Origin: Clostridiaceae bacterium
GTDB lineage: Bacteria > Bacillota > Clostridia > Oscillospirales > Butyricicoccaceae
NCBI GenBank assembly: GCA_018383195.1
Contig: JAGZOP010000035.1
Location: 1 to 22,908 of the forward strand
Length of the DNA: 22,908 bases
Direction of reading: 5' to 3'
The notes below the pieces were generated by a model. It was not told the origin of the DNA, ran no database searches, and worked only from the letters and a program-made list of their open reading frames with translations. Of this stretch, positions 7,607-12,708 are shown one piece after another. Made by a program: the position numbers and the translations under genes. Position 1 is the first letter of the stretch; every line of letters starts with the position of its first letter.

Positions 7607-8286
7607 GGACGGTGTGCCGGACGGCGGCGGTCCATAAACTGCGGCAGACGGCGGCGCGCCTCGAGCCGGTAAATCCGAAAGCCCTGCTCGGAGAATTTTT
7701 GCTCATATTCGGTCATAATATTCTCAGCCGCCAGCTCGGAATGGTGCAGATCAAGCGAAATATTCTGCACCAGCCAGCCGTATTCGCAGATGGAGGAAAT
7801 CGACCACTCAAACAGGCGCTGATTGTCGGTCTTGAAGCATAGGTCGCCGTCCTCTTTCAAAATCGCATCGTATACGTCCAGATAGTCGGCATGGGTCAGA
7901 CGGCGGCGGCGCTGCCGGTTGGGCGGCCACGGGTCGGAAAAATTCAGGTAGATGCGGTCAACTTCGCTCGGCGCAAAGATCTCTGCGAGCGCCGCCGCGT
8001 CAAAGCTCAAAAAGCGCAGGTTGGACAAATTTTCCTGCATCGCGCGTTCGGTCGCCATAATTAGTGCGCCCTCTTCGCGCTCAATGGCAACAAAATTCAC
8101 CTCCGGATGGCGCTTCGCCATCTCGAGGATAAAGCGGCCCTTGCCGCAGCCAATTTCCAAATGCACGGGGTTTTCGTTGCCAAACAGCGTGCGCCACGCG
8201 CCGCGGTGTGCCGCCGGGTCCTCTGCCATAACCGCAGCACATGCAGCCAGACGGGTATCCAAGTTCTTTTTTTTACGCATTCTCAT
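7603..8286 (-). CDS. trmB: tRNA (guanine-N7-)-methyltransferase TrmB
   Basis: Methylates N7 of guanosine 46 in the variable loop of tRNAs, using S-adenosylmethionine in the cytoplasm. The 227 residues match the family length. The SAM-binding glycine motif HLEIGCGKGRF lies at 42-52, the acidic ribose contact at FVAIERE (65-71), and the signature YLNFSDPWPPNRQRRRRLTH at 113-132 with the catalytic Asp118. GFRIYRLEARRR closes the fold. The ATG at 8286 follows GAGGGA by seven bases; the second ATG at 8280 is less well placed. It is first in a two-gene operon with the radical SAM gene, driven by a near-consensus promoter at 8328-8356. Confidence 0.97.
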   Translation of the reverse strand: MRMRKKKNLDTRLAACAAVMAEDPAAHRGAWRTLFGNENPVHLEIGCGKGRFILEMAKRHPEVNFVAIEREEGALIMATERAMQENLSNLRFLSFDAAALAEIFAPSEVDRIYLNFSDPWPPNRQRRRRLTHADYLDVYDAILKEDGDLCFKTDNQRLFEWSISSICEYGWLVQNISLDLHHSELAAENIMTEYEQKFSEQGFRIYRLEARRRLPQFMDRRRPAHRP

Positions 8287-8327
8287 CCATGCGTCCCTCT
8301 CTTTCGGGCAGTTTTGTTCTATTTTGC

Positions 8328-8356
8328 ATTATACGGTACAGACAGCGCGCTGACAA
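8328..8356 (-). promoter_or_regulatory. Sigma-A promoter for trmB and the radical SAM gene
   Basis: On the minus strand TTGTCA (8356-8351), 17 bases, TATAAT (8333-8328). Transcription should start near 8321, some 35 bases before the trmB start. Confidence 0.8.
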
Positions 8357-8456
8357 GGGGGTGTGCAGATTTTCCTGTTTTCTGTTCCCCTTGCAGCGCA
8401 GCGTTTCGTCAAAAGAACCAACTGAATCTTTCTTTTCTTCATTTTTCCGTACAAGT

Positions 8457-8485
8457 TTGACAATCCGAAGCAGAACCGATATAAT
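8457..8485 (+). promoter_or_regulatory. Consensus sigma-A promoter for malQ
   Basis: A perfect TTGACA (8457-8462), 17 bases and a perfect TATAAT (8480-8485), so expression is likely strong. The leader to the malQ start is about 80 bases, and no convincing operator was seen in it. The rest of the 8357-8456 gap shows no gene. Confidence 0.88.
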
Positions 8486-8571
8486 AGGAATGCTTCTGGC
8501 AGCGCGGCATCCCTGACGCGCAGTGCCCCGAACAAATTACAGACCATGTCCGGTCTTTGGAGGTTTTCCCT

Positions 8572-10083
8572 ATGTTTGAACGCACCAGCGGCGTGCTCAT
8601 GCACATCACGTCCCTGCCCTCGCCCCATGGCGTCGGCTCGCTCGGCAAAGCCGCTTATGATTTTGTTGATTTTCTGGAAGCTGCCGGTCAGCGTTACTGG
8701 CAGGTGCTCCCGCTCGGGCACACCGGCTTCGGGGATTCACCGTACCAGTGTTTTTCTGCCGCAGCCGGAAACTATTTCATGATTGACCTCGACCTGCTTG
8801 TCGAAGATGGGCTGCTCACGAAAGCCGAAGTCGATGCGGCAGAATTCGACCACACCCCCGACAAGGTCGATTATCTCGCGCTCGCGGAGGTTCGCCCGCC
8901 GCTGCTGCGCAAGGCGTTCGCGCGCGCGGCGCAGGACGAAGAACTCACCAAAAAGATCGCCGCATTCCGCCGCAAAAACCGCGGCTGGCTCGAGGATTAC
9001 GCGCTGTTTATGGCGCTCAAGGAAGAAAAATACGAGGGACACGCCCTGTGGGACTGGCCGGACAGGGCAGTGCGCAGCCGCGAAGCCGCGGCGCTCAAAG
9101 CTGTCCGCTCTGAGCTTGCAGATGAAATTGACTTCCGCGTTTTCCTGCAATATCTGTTTTTCACCCAATGGAACGCCCTGCACGACTATGCAAACGCGCA
9201 TGGCGTGGAAATTATCGGCGATATTCCGATTTATGTCTCGCCCGACTCTGCCGATGTCTGGCAGCACCCCGAGCTGTTCAAGGTCGGCGCGGACTACAAG
9301 CCGAAGCGCGTCGCGGGCGTGCCGCCTGATTACTATTCCAAAACCGGTCAGCTCTGGGGCAATCCGGTCTACGACTGGCAGATACACGAGCAGCAAGGGT
9401 ATGCGTGGTGGATTTGGCGCATCAAGACCAACATGGCGCTCTTTGACGTCATCCGCATCGACCATTTCCGCGGTCTGGAATCCTACTGGGAAGTCTCCGC
9501 CAAGGCAGAAAACGCGATTAAAGGACGCTGGTGCAAGGGTCCCGGCATGAAACTGTTCCACGCGCTTGAGGCTGCGCTCGGCAAACTGCCCATCATCGCG
9601 GAAGATCTCGGCGTCATCACCGACAAAGTGCGTGCACTGCTCGAGGAGAGCGGTTTCCCGGGCATGAAGGTGCTCATCTTCGGCTTTGACGTGTGGAACG
9701 ACAACGAACATCTGCCCCATAATTACAAACAAAACAGCATTGTTTATACGTCCACCCACGACAGCCAGAGTGTCTGCGAGCAGATCATGGACCTCTGCAA
9801 CGAGGACGAAAAGCAGTTCGCCTACCGCTATCTGCGCACCTCCCCAAGCGAAGCGCTTGGCTGGAGCGCCATCAAGAGCGTCTGGGCATCCCCGGCGAAC
9901 ATCACCATGACCACCATGCAGGATGTGCTTTCGCTCGGCGCGGACGCGCGCATGAACGTCCCCTCGACGCTCGGCGGCAACTGGGCATGGCGCGTGCGAA
10001 AAGAGGGCGTGAACCCGGAAGTTGCGCGTATGCTGCGCGAAATCACGGAAACCTATAAACGATACAAACCGCTGAAAAAGTGA
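8572..10083 (+). CDS. malQ: 4-alpha-glucanotransferase (amylomaltase, GH77)
   Basis: Transfers alpha-1,4-glucan chains between maltodextrins in the cytoplasm, releasing glucose during glycogen or starch-oligosaccharide use. The 503 residues are normal for GH77. Catalytic residues are visible in their motifs: the nucleophile D297 in DVIRIDHFRG, the acid/base E344 in IIAEDLGVIT, and the stabilising D397 in YTSTHDSQS. IIGDIPIYVSPDSADVW near 214-230 is another family signature. HITSLPSPHGVGSLG and YWQVLPLGHTGFGDSPYQ near the N-terminus are also typical. The ATG at 8572 follows TGGAGG by eight bases; a TTG fifteen bases earlier would fall inside the ribosome site. It stands alone behind its own promoter; the HAD-LUD gene follows after a repeat-filled gap. 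Confidence 0.97.
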   Translation: MFERTSGVLMHITSLPSPHGVGSLGKAAYDFVDFLEAAGQRYWQVLPLGHTGFGDSPYQCFSAAAGNYFMIDLDLLVEDGLLTKAEVDAAEFDHTPDKVDYLALAEVRPPLLRKAFARAAQDEELTKKIAAFRRKNRGWLEDYALFMALKEEKYEGHALWDWPDRAVRSREAAALKAVRSELADEIDFRVFLQYLFFTQWNALHDYANAHGVEIIGDIPIYVSPDSADVWQHPELFKVGADYKPKRVAGVPPDYYSKTGQLWGNPVYDWQIHEQQGYAWWIWRIKTNMALFDVIRIDHFRGLESYWEVSAKAENAIKGRWCKGPGMKLFHALEAALGKLPIIAEDLGVITDKVRALLEESGFPGMKVLIFGFDVWNDNEHLPHNYKQNSIVYTSTHDSQSVCEQIMDLCNEDEKQFAYRYLRTSPSEALGWSAIKSVWASPANITMTTMQDVLSLGADARMNVPSTLGGNWAWRVRKEGVNPEVARMLREITETYKRYKPLKK

Positions 10084-10192
10084 GGAGTGTGGAAGGAGGA
10101 GTGTGAAGTTGCGGAACGCCGCTGCGCGGCGATAAAAACTCGCGCTCCGCGCGACCCCAAACCTCCTCCCTCCTAACTCCTAACTTCCAACA
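10082..10192. repeat. Hairpin-rich intergenic repeat, MITE-like
   Basis: The gap between malQ and the HAD-LUD gene has a symmetrical build. A purine-rich left arm (GGAGTGTGGAAGGAGGAGTG) faces a pyrimidine-rich right arm (CCTCCTCCCTCCTAACTCC), its imperfect complement. Between them stand two tight hairpins: CGCCGC-TGC-GCGGCG at 10117-10131 and TCGCGC-TCC-GCGCGA at 10140-10154. The right arm contains tandem CTCCTAA units. It has no coding capacity and no proper T-run, so it is not a simple terminator. It looks like a dispersed structured repeat, but only one copy is in the window. Confidence 0.5.
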
Positions 10193-10205
10193 GAAAGGAC
10201 TCTTT

Positions 10206-11432
10206 ATGAAGTATACCGCTGCAATTTTTGATCTGGATGGCACGCTGCTCAACACGCTCGGCGATTTGACCGACGCGGTCAACGCAGCGATTGTGCCGCG
10301 CGGTCTTGCACCTGCAACCGAAAGTCAGGTGCAGCAGCGCGTCGGCAACGGCATCCGCAATCTCATTCGCCTGTCCATGCCGGACGGCACACCGGATGCG
10401 GATATTGACGACTGCCTTGCCGTATTCCGCGCATATTACAACGAAAACCTGATGAACCGCACCGTTCCCTATGACGGGGTGACCGAAGTGCTGCGCGCCT
10501 GCAAGGACGCGGGCATGAAAATCGCGGTGCTGTCGAACAAATACGACCCCGCATCCAAAGCGCTGACCGCACATTATTTCCCCGGTCTGATTGATTTGAC
10601 CCTTGGTGAGCGCCCAGGCGTGCCGCGCAAACCGGACCCGGCTTCCTGCCGCGAAGTCATGGAAACGCTGGGCGCTTCACCCGAAGAAACCATTTACATT
10701 GGGGACAGCGCAGTAGACATGAATACTGCCAAAAATGCAGGGATTTTCTCCATTGGCGTAACATGGGGATACCGCAGCCGCGAAGTGCTTGCAGGTGCGA
10801 ACGCCGGTGTGCTCGCCGACCGTCCTTATGAGCTGGTCACGCACATCCTCGGCATGGATGTGGATTCCGTTCAAAAAGCATTCACCCGCCACGGCTTCGC
10901 TTTCTCCTGCTTTGACACCAAAGAGCAGGCGGTTTGCTATCTCGCGGAGCAGTGCGCAGGAAAGCACGTCGGGTTTGGCGGCTCTATGACGCTCGATGAG
11001 CTGGGCGCATACGATGCGCTCTCCAAAACCGCAGAGGTGCACTGGCACTGGAAAGGGGAAGCCCCCTGCGTCGATGCCGAAGTCTTTCTCACCTCTGCAA
11101 ACGGACTGTCCGCCACTGGCGAAGCTGTTAATCTGGACGGCGCATCCAATCGTGTTGCTGCGTCCCTATACGGCGCAAAAACCTGCTTTATGGTCTGCGG
11201 TATCAACAAGCTTGCGCCCACGCTGGAAGCCGCCATTGAGCGCACGCGGAATGTTGCCGCACCGCGCAACGCGCAGCGGCTTAACCGCAAGACCCCCTGC
11301 GTGATGGACGGCAAATGCCACGACTGCCGCAGTCCAGAGCGCATTTGTTCCTCGCTTGTCGTTCATCTGGCGCCGCCGCTGTCGTTTGAGCGGTATGAAA
11401 TTGTGCTCATTCAGGAACCGCTCGGATATTAA
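10206..11432 (+). CDS. HAD phosphatase fused to a LUD-domain protein
   Basis: A 408-residue two-domain protein. Residues 1-215 are a Gph-type HAD hydrolase, probably a sugar-phosphate or phosphoglycolate phosphatase. It has the nucleophile motif IFDLDGT (D9, D11), S110 in AVLSNKYD, K142 in KPDP, and the metal site IGDSAVD (D167, D171). Residues 217-408 are a LUD domain (LutC/YkgG, DUF162 type) with VGFGGSMTLDELG, GLSATGEAVNLDG, ASNRVAASLYG and a cysteine cluster (C365, C371, C374, C381) in the style of stand-alone LUD proteins. The second domain begins with an in-frame Met (217, at 10854) but has no ribosome site there, so one fused product is likely. The start at 10206 follows AAAGGA. Both domains look intact; the substrates are unknown. 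Confidence 0.9.
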   Translation: MKYTAAIFDLDGTLLNTLGDLTDAVNAAIVPRGLAPATESQVQQRVGNGIRNLIRLSMPDGTPDADIDDCLAVFRAYYNENLMNRTVPYDGVTEVLRACKDAGMKIAVLSNKYDPASKALTAHYFPGLIDLTLGERPGVPRKPDPASCREVMETLGASPEETIYIGDSAVDMNTAKNAGIFSIGVTWGYRSREVLAGANAGVLADRPYELVTHILGMDVDSVQKAFTRHGFAFSCFDTKEQAVCYLAEQCAGKHVGFGGSMTLDELGAYDALSKTAEVHWHWKGEAPCVDAEVFLTSANGLSATGEAVNLDGASNRVAASLYGAKTCFMVCGINKLAPTLEAAIERTRNVAAPRNAQRLNRKTPCVMDGKCHDCRSPERICSSLVVHLAPPLSFERYEIVLIQEPLGY

Positions 11433-11448
11433 GTTGTGAAATCCATGC

Positions 11449-11486
11449 AAAACAGCCTGTAACCCCTATACTTACAGGCTGTTTTG
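11449..11486 (+). terminator. Terminator after the HAD-LUD gene
   Basis: A perfect 14-pair stem: 11449-11462 with 11472-11485, sequence AAAACAGCCTGTAA and its complement, around a nine-base loop. It ends in TTTTG. The symmetrical A and T runs allow function in both directions. Confidence 0.9.
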
Positions 11487-11525
11487 TTCCCACAAAAATT
11501 TTTCGCATTTTTCTAAAATTTATGC

Positions 11526-11554
11526 TTGACTTTTAGCACTTCAGGTCATATAAT
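11526..11554 (+). promoter_or_regulatory. Promoter of tRNA-Gly
   Basis: TTGACT (11526-11531), 17 bases, TATAAT (11549-11554): near-perfect sigma-A promoter 33 bases before the mature tRNA 5' end. Confidence 0.88.
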
Positions 11555-11587
11555 AGATATTGTTCCGAGCGAACAAAAACAAAATAT

Positions 11588-11663
11588 GCGGATGTAGCTC
11601 ATCTGGTAGAGCGCCACCTTGCCAAGGTGGAGGTAGCGAGTTCGAGCCTCGTCATCCGCTCCA
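11588..11663 (+). tRNA. tRNA-Gly (anticodon GCC), CCA encoded
   Basis: The acceptor stem GCGGATG pairs with CATCCGC (11653-11659), followed by the discriminator T and an encoded CCA (11661-11663). The anticodon stem CCACC/GGTGG encloses the loop TTGCCAA, giving anticodon GCC, which reads GGC and GGU glycine codons. The T arm carries the TTCGAGC loop between GCGAG and CTCGT. It is a single-gene unit with its own promoter and terminator. The 3' end is repeated in inverted form downstream (see 11641-11720). Confidence 0.97.
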
Positions 11664-11720
11664 AAGAAAACTTCTATCGAAAGATAGAAGTTTTTTGTTT
11701 TTCGGATGACGAGGCTCGAA
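11641..11720. repeat. 18-bp inverted copy of the tRNA-Gly 3' end
   Basis: TTCGAGCCTCGTCATCCG at 11641-11658, the T loop and the 3' acceptor strand of tRNA-Gly, recurs exactly as its reverse complement at 11703-11720, just past the terminator. A transcript reading through the terminator could pair the two and disrupt the tRNA fold. The copy is inverted, so it is not an ordinary attL/attR pair left by an integrated element. Confidence 0.85.
11667..11696 (+). terminator. Terminator of tRNA-Gly
   Basis: AAAACTTCTATC (11667-11678) pairs with GATAGAAGTTTT (11683-11694) around a GAAA tetraloop, then TTG. A 12-pair stem with a T6 tail. Confidence 0.92.
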
Positions 11721-11751
11721 AGCCCGGCACGGCGCAGCATAACAGCAGTTC

Positions 11752-11780
11752 TTGTCTTTTTTCGTATGATATGATATTCT
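11752..11780 (+). promoter_or_regulatory. Candidate promoter of the holin-like toxin
   Basis: TTGTCT (11752-11757), 17 bases, TATTCT (11775-11780). The element is weaker than the antisense promoter at 12027-12055. Its -10 and start region line up with that promoter because the two transcripts begin with nearly the same sequence (AGATAAGG...CGCAGCCG), which supports the placement. Start near 11787. Confidence 0.5.
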
Positions 11781-11820
11781 TAAGATAAGGCGCAGCCGTG
11801 CCTGCGGTTGGCGGTTATTC

Positions 11821-11845
11821 CCACCATCCCATTGAGGGGAGGTGG
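11821..11845 (+). promoter_or_regulatory. Hairpin hiding the toxin Shine-Dalgarno sequence
   Basis: CCACCATCCC (11821-11830) pairs with GGGGAGGTGG (11836-11845) around the loop ATTGA, with one A-A mismatch and one G-T pair. The paired 3' side is the whole ribosome site of the toxin (start codon at 11850). Burying the ribosome site like this is a known way of keeping type I toxin messages poorly translated. Confidence 0.7.
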
Positions 11846-11849
11846 TGCT

Positions 11850-11939
11850 ATGGTTACATACGCGGAGCTCATTGCCTTCACGATGATGCTGATAGCATTT
11901 GCGGATCTGATTTTTCGGATTTCCAGCAAAAGAAAATGA
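11850..11939 (+). CDS. Holin-like type I toxin peptide (candidate)
   Basis: A 29-residue hydrophobic peptide beginning MVTYAELIAFTMMLIAFADL and ending in a basic tail (SSKRK). One membrane helix covers about residues 6-23. The MVTY start, single span and lysine-rich end are those of the small putative holin-like toxins (Hol-Tox family, related in style to TxpA and BsrG of Bacillus), which damage the cell membrane when overproduced. The ribosome site GGGGAGGTGG is very strong but lies in a hairpin. A convergent RNA from 12020 overlaps the 3' end of this gene, as in txpA/RatA. It is too short for usual gene finders. The toxin role is inferred from sequence type and layout. Confidence 0.75.
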   Translation: MVTYAELIAFTMMLIAFADLIFRISSKRK

Positions 11940-12020
11940 CCGCCCTCACGTCCAAATGAAGCGGTCAAATTCTTGACATAATTCTTTGGGGATAACCGTC
12001 AACCGGCTGCGCCCTTATCT
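11927..12020 (-). ncRNA. Antisense antitoxin RNA of the type I locus (candidate)
   Basis: A perfect promoter at 12055-12027 should start an RNA near 12020 running toward the toxin gene. At 11967-11937 it meets the stem GACCGC.../GCGGTC, followed on this strand by TTTTCTTTT, a good terminator. The predicted RNA is about 95 bases long and overlaps the last codons and 3' region of the toxin message by about 45 bases. No protein frame with a ribosome site exists in it. Pairing at the 3' ends is how RatA and SR4 act on their toxin mRNAs; here the role is inferred by analogy. Confidence 0.65.
11937..11974. terminator. Shared terminator of toxin mRNA and antisense RNA
   Basis: TGACCGC (11937-11943, starting at the toxin stop codon) pairs with GCGGTCA (11961-11967), with three further pairs inside (TCA 11946-11948 with TGA 11957-11959). 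The minus-strand tail TTTTCTTTT is strong; the plus-strand tail AATTCTT is weaker, so the toxin message may extend further. Confidence 0.65.
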
Positions 12021-12026
12021 ATCTTT

Positions 12027-12055
12027 ATTATAGCCGCCGCTTTGTTATTTGTCAA
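12027..12055 (-). promoter_or_regulatory. Consensus promoter of the antisense RNA
   Basis: On the minus strand TTGACA (12055-12050), 17 bases, TATAAT (12032-12027): full consensus in both boxes. No protein gene with a ribosome site follows on this strand, which is the main reason for calling a noncoding RNA. It is stronger than the toxin promoter, as expected when an antitoxin RNA must be in excess. Confidence 0.85.
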
Positions 12056-12085
12056 ATCTGCGCGCGCAAAAGCCCTCTTTCAGGT

Positions 12086-12114
12086 TTGCCCTGCCGCGTT
12101 ATTTTTGGTATAAT
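12086..12114 (+). promoter_or_regulatory. Promoter pointing antisense into the DUF6809-like gene
   Basis: TTGCCC (12086-12091), 17 bases, TATAAT (12109-12114). Transcription from about 12121 would run antisense through the whole minus-strand gene at 12125-12382 and could continue to the XRE gene at 12469. No ribosome site or protein frame matches it nearby. Confidence 0.45.
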
Positions 12115-12124
12115 GGAAATATCT

Positions 12125-12382
12125 CTATTCCAGGAATTCTTCCAGCGGATACAGCCGGTGCAGGAGCGAAAATGCAAACCGGACGCCCTGATCGAAACAG
12201 GCGTCGCTGTATGCGGCAAAATTGTTCTCATACTCCCCCATTTCGCGGAAAAACTGCCGTTTTTCTTCGGGCGGCATGCGCTGCATCCACTCGCGGAGCT
12301 GCGGCACATCGGTGAACGAGGGCGGCGGGGTCAATTCTTGCCTACAGCAAAGCATATGAAGTTTTCCTGCTAAATCCGTCAT
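12125..12382 (-). CDS. Small DUF6809-like protein
   Basis: An 85-residue soluble, mostly helical protein of unknown function. The C-terminal pattern (FREMGEYENNFAAYSDACFD, then a GVRFAF-type aromatic helix and a final LYPLEEF) resembles the DUF6809 family of Clostridia, whose members end in a FxxGxRxG(h)xLhhExh-type helix. The match is by eye and not certain. I start it at the ATG at 12382, six bases after GGAGG (12389-12393); the longer GTG start at 12400 would place that ribosome site inside the gene. Its promoter (12419-12448) contains an operator for the divergent XRE regulator, so it is probably the regulator's target. No terminator was clear downstream. Confidence 0.75.
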   Translation of the reverse strand: MTDLAGKLHMLCCRQELTPPPSFTDVPQLREWMQRMPPEEKRQFFREMGEYENNFAAYSDACFDQGVRFAFSLLHRLYPLEEFLE

Positions 12383-12393
12383 AGCATACCTCC

Positions 12394-12442
12394 AAGCCAC
12401 ATATCATGGCTTGTTCATATTATAAGCCATAATTTATGGCTT
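12394..12442. promoter_or_regulatory. Two matching 19-bp operators for the XRE regulator
   Basis: Site 1, AAGCCACATATCATGGCTT at 12394-12412, and site 2, AAGCCATAATTTATGGCTT at 12424-12442, share the form AAGCCA-N7-TGGCTT. Their centres (12403 and 12433) are exactly 30 bp apart, about three helical turns, so two dimers would bind the same DNA face. Site 2 fills the spacer of the promoter of the DUF6809-like gene and site 1 covers its transcription start. Confidence 0.8.
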
Positions 12443-12448
12443 TGTCAA
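12419..12448 (-). promoter_or_regulatory. Promoter of the DUF6809-like gene
   Basis: On the minus strand TTGACA (12448-12443), 18 bases, TATAAT (12424-12419). The spacer is operator site 2, so bound regulator should exclude RNA polymerase. A separate plus-strand promoter for the XRE gene is not clear. Confidence 0.75.
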
Positions 12449-12468
12449 GAAGAAAAAGAGGAACACAC

Positions 12469-12684
12469 ATGGATTATCTTGATCGCTTAAAAATTGCGCG
12501 TAATCGGAAAAAAATGCGGCAGGCTGATGTAAGTCACGCCTTGGGGTTAAAACGCTCTACTTATGGAATGTATGAAACCCGCAAAAACAAAATGGACGTC
12601 GAAACCTTCGGCGAAATCTGCCGTCTGCTAGACGTCACCCCAAATCAGATGCTCGGCTTCGAGCCTTGGGATGAAAATGAATAA
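12469..12684 (+). CDS. XRE-family helix-turn-helix regulator
   Basis: A 71-residue Cro/CI-type DNA-binding protein, little more than the HTH domain: LDRLKIARNRKKMRQADVSH, then ALGLKRSTYGMYETRK for the recognition helix, and a closing VETFGEICRLLDVTPNQML. The ATG at 12469 follows AAGAGG by seven bases; the longer frame from 12436 adds no conserved sequence. It is divergent from the DUF6809-like gene, with two operators in between, so it probably represses that gene and perhaps itself. It has no peptidase, ligand-binding or toxin partner domain, so what relieves the repression is unknown. Confidence 0.93.
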   Translation: MDYLDRLKIARNRKKMRQADVSHALGLKRSTYGMYETRKNKMDVETFGEICRLLDVTPNQMLGFEPWDENE

Positions 12685-12708
12685 GGAGGGCTTACGCCCT
12701 CCTCTTTT
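12684..12708 (+). terminator. Terminator between XRE and phoH
   Basis: AGGAGGGC (12684-12691) pairs with GCCCTCCT (12696-12703) around TTAC, followed by CTTTTA. It begins at the XRE stop codon and its tail runs into the phoH stop codon, so two convergent genes share very tight space. Confidence 0.8.

Larger units (their letters stand above)
11783..12020. repeat. Inverted repeat bounding the toxin-antitoxin locus
   Basis: The arm at 11783-11823 reads AGATAAGGCGCAGCCG, seven extra bases, then GGTTGGCGGTTATTCCCA. The minus strand from 12020 to 11987 reads AGATAAGGGCGCAGCCG then GTTGACGGTTATCCCCA. Apart from the seven-base insert only a few positions differ. Each arm sits at the predicted 5' end of one of two convergent RNAs, so both RNAs begin with almost the same sequence. 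It may be the footprint of a duplicated promoter region, or the ends of a small mobile cassette. Confidence 0.75.

Noticed and set aside
11641..11720. Possible integrase attachment site at the tRNA 3' end
   Set aside because: Integration leaves direct repeats of the tRNA end; this copy is inverted, and no integrase gene is present in the window.
11546..11740. Minus-strand ORF containing DDEARTRYLHLGKVALYQ
   Set aside because: This is the antisense of tRNA-Gly, a well-known source of spurious protein calls.
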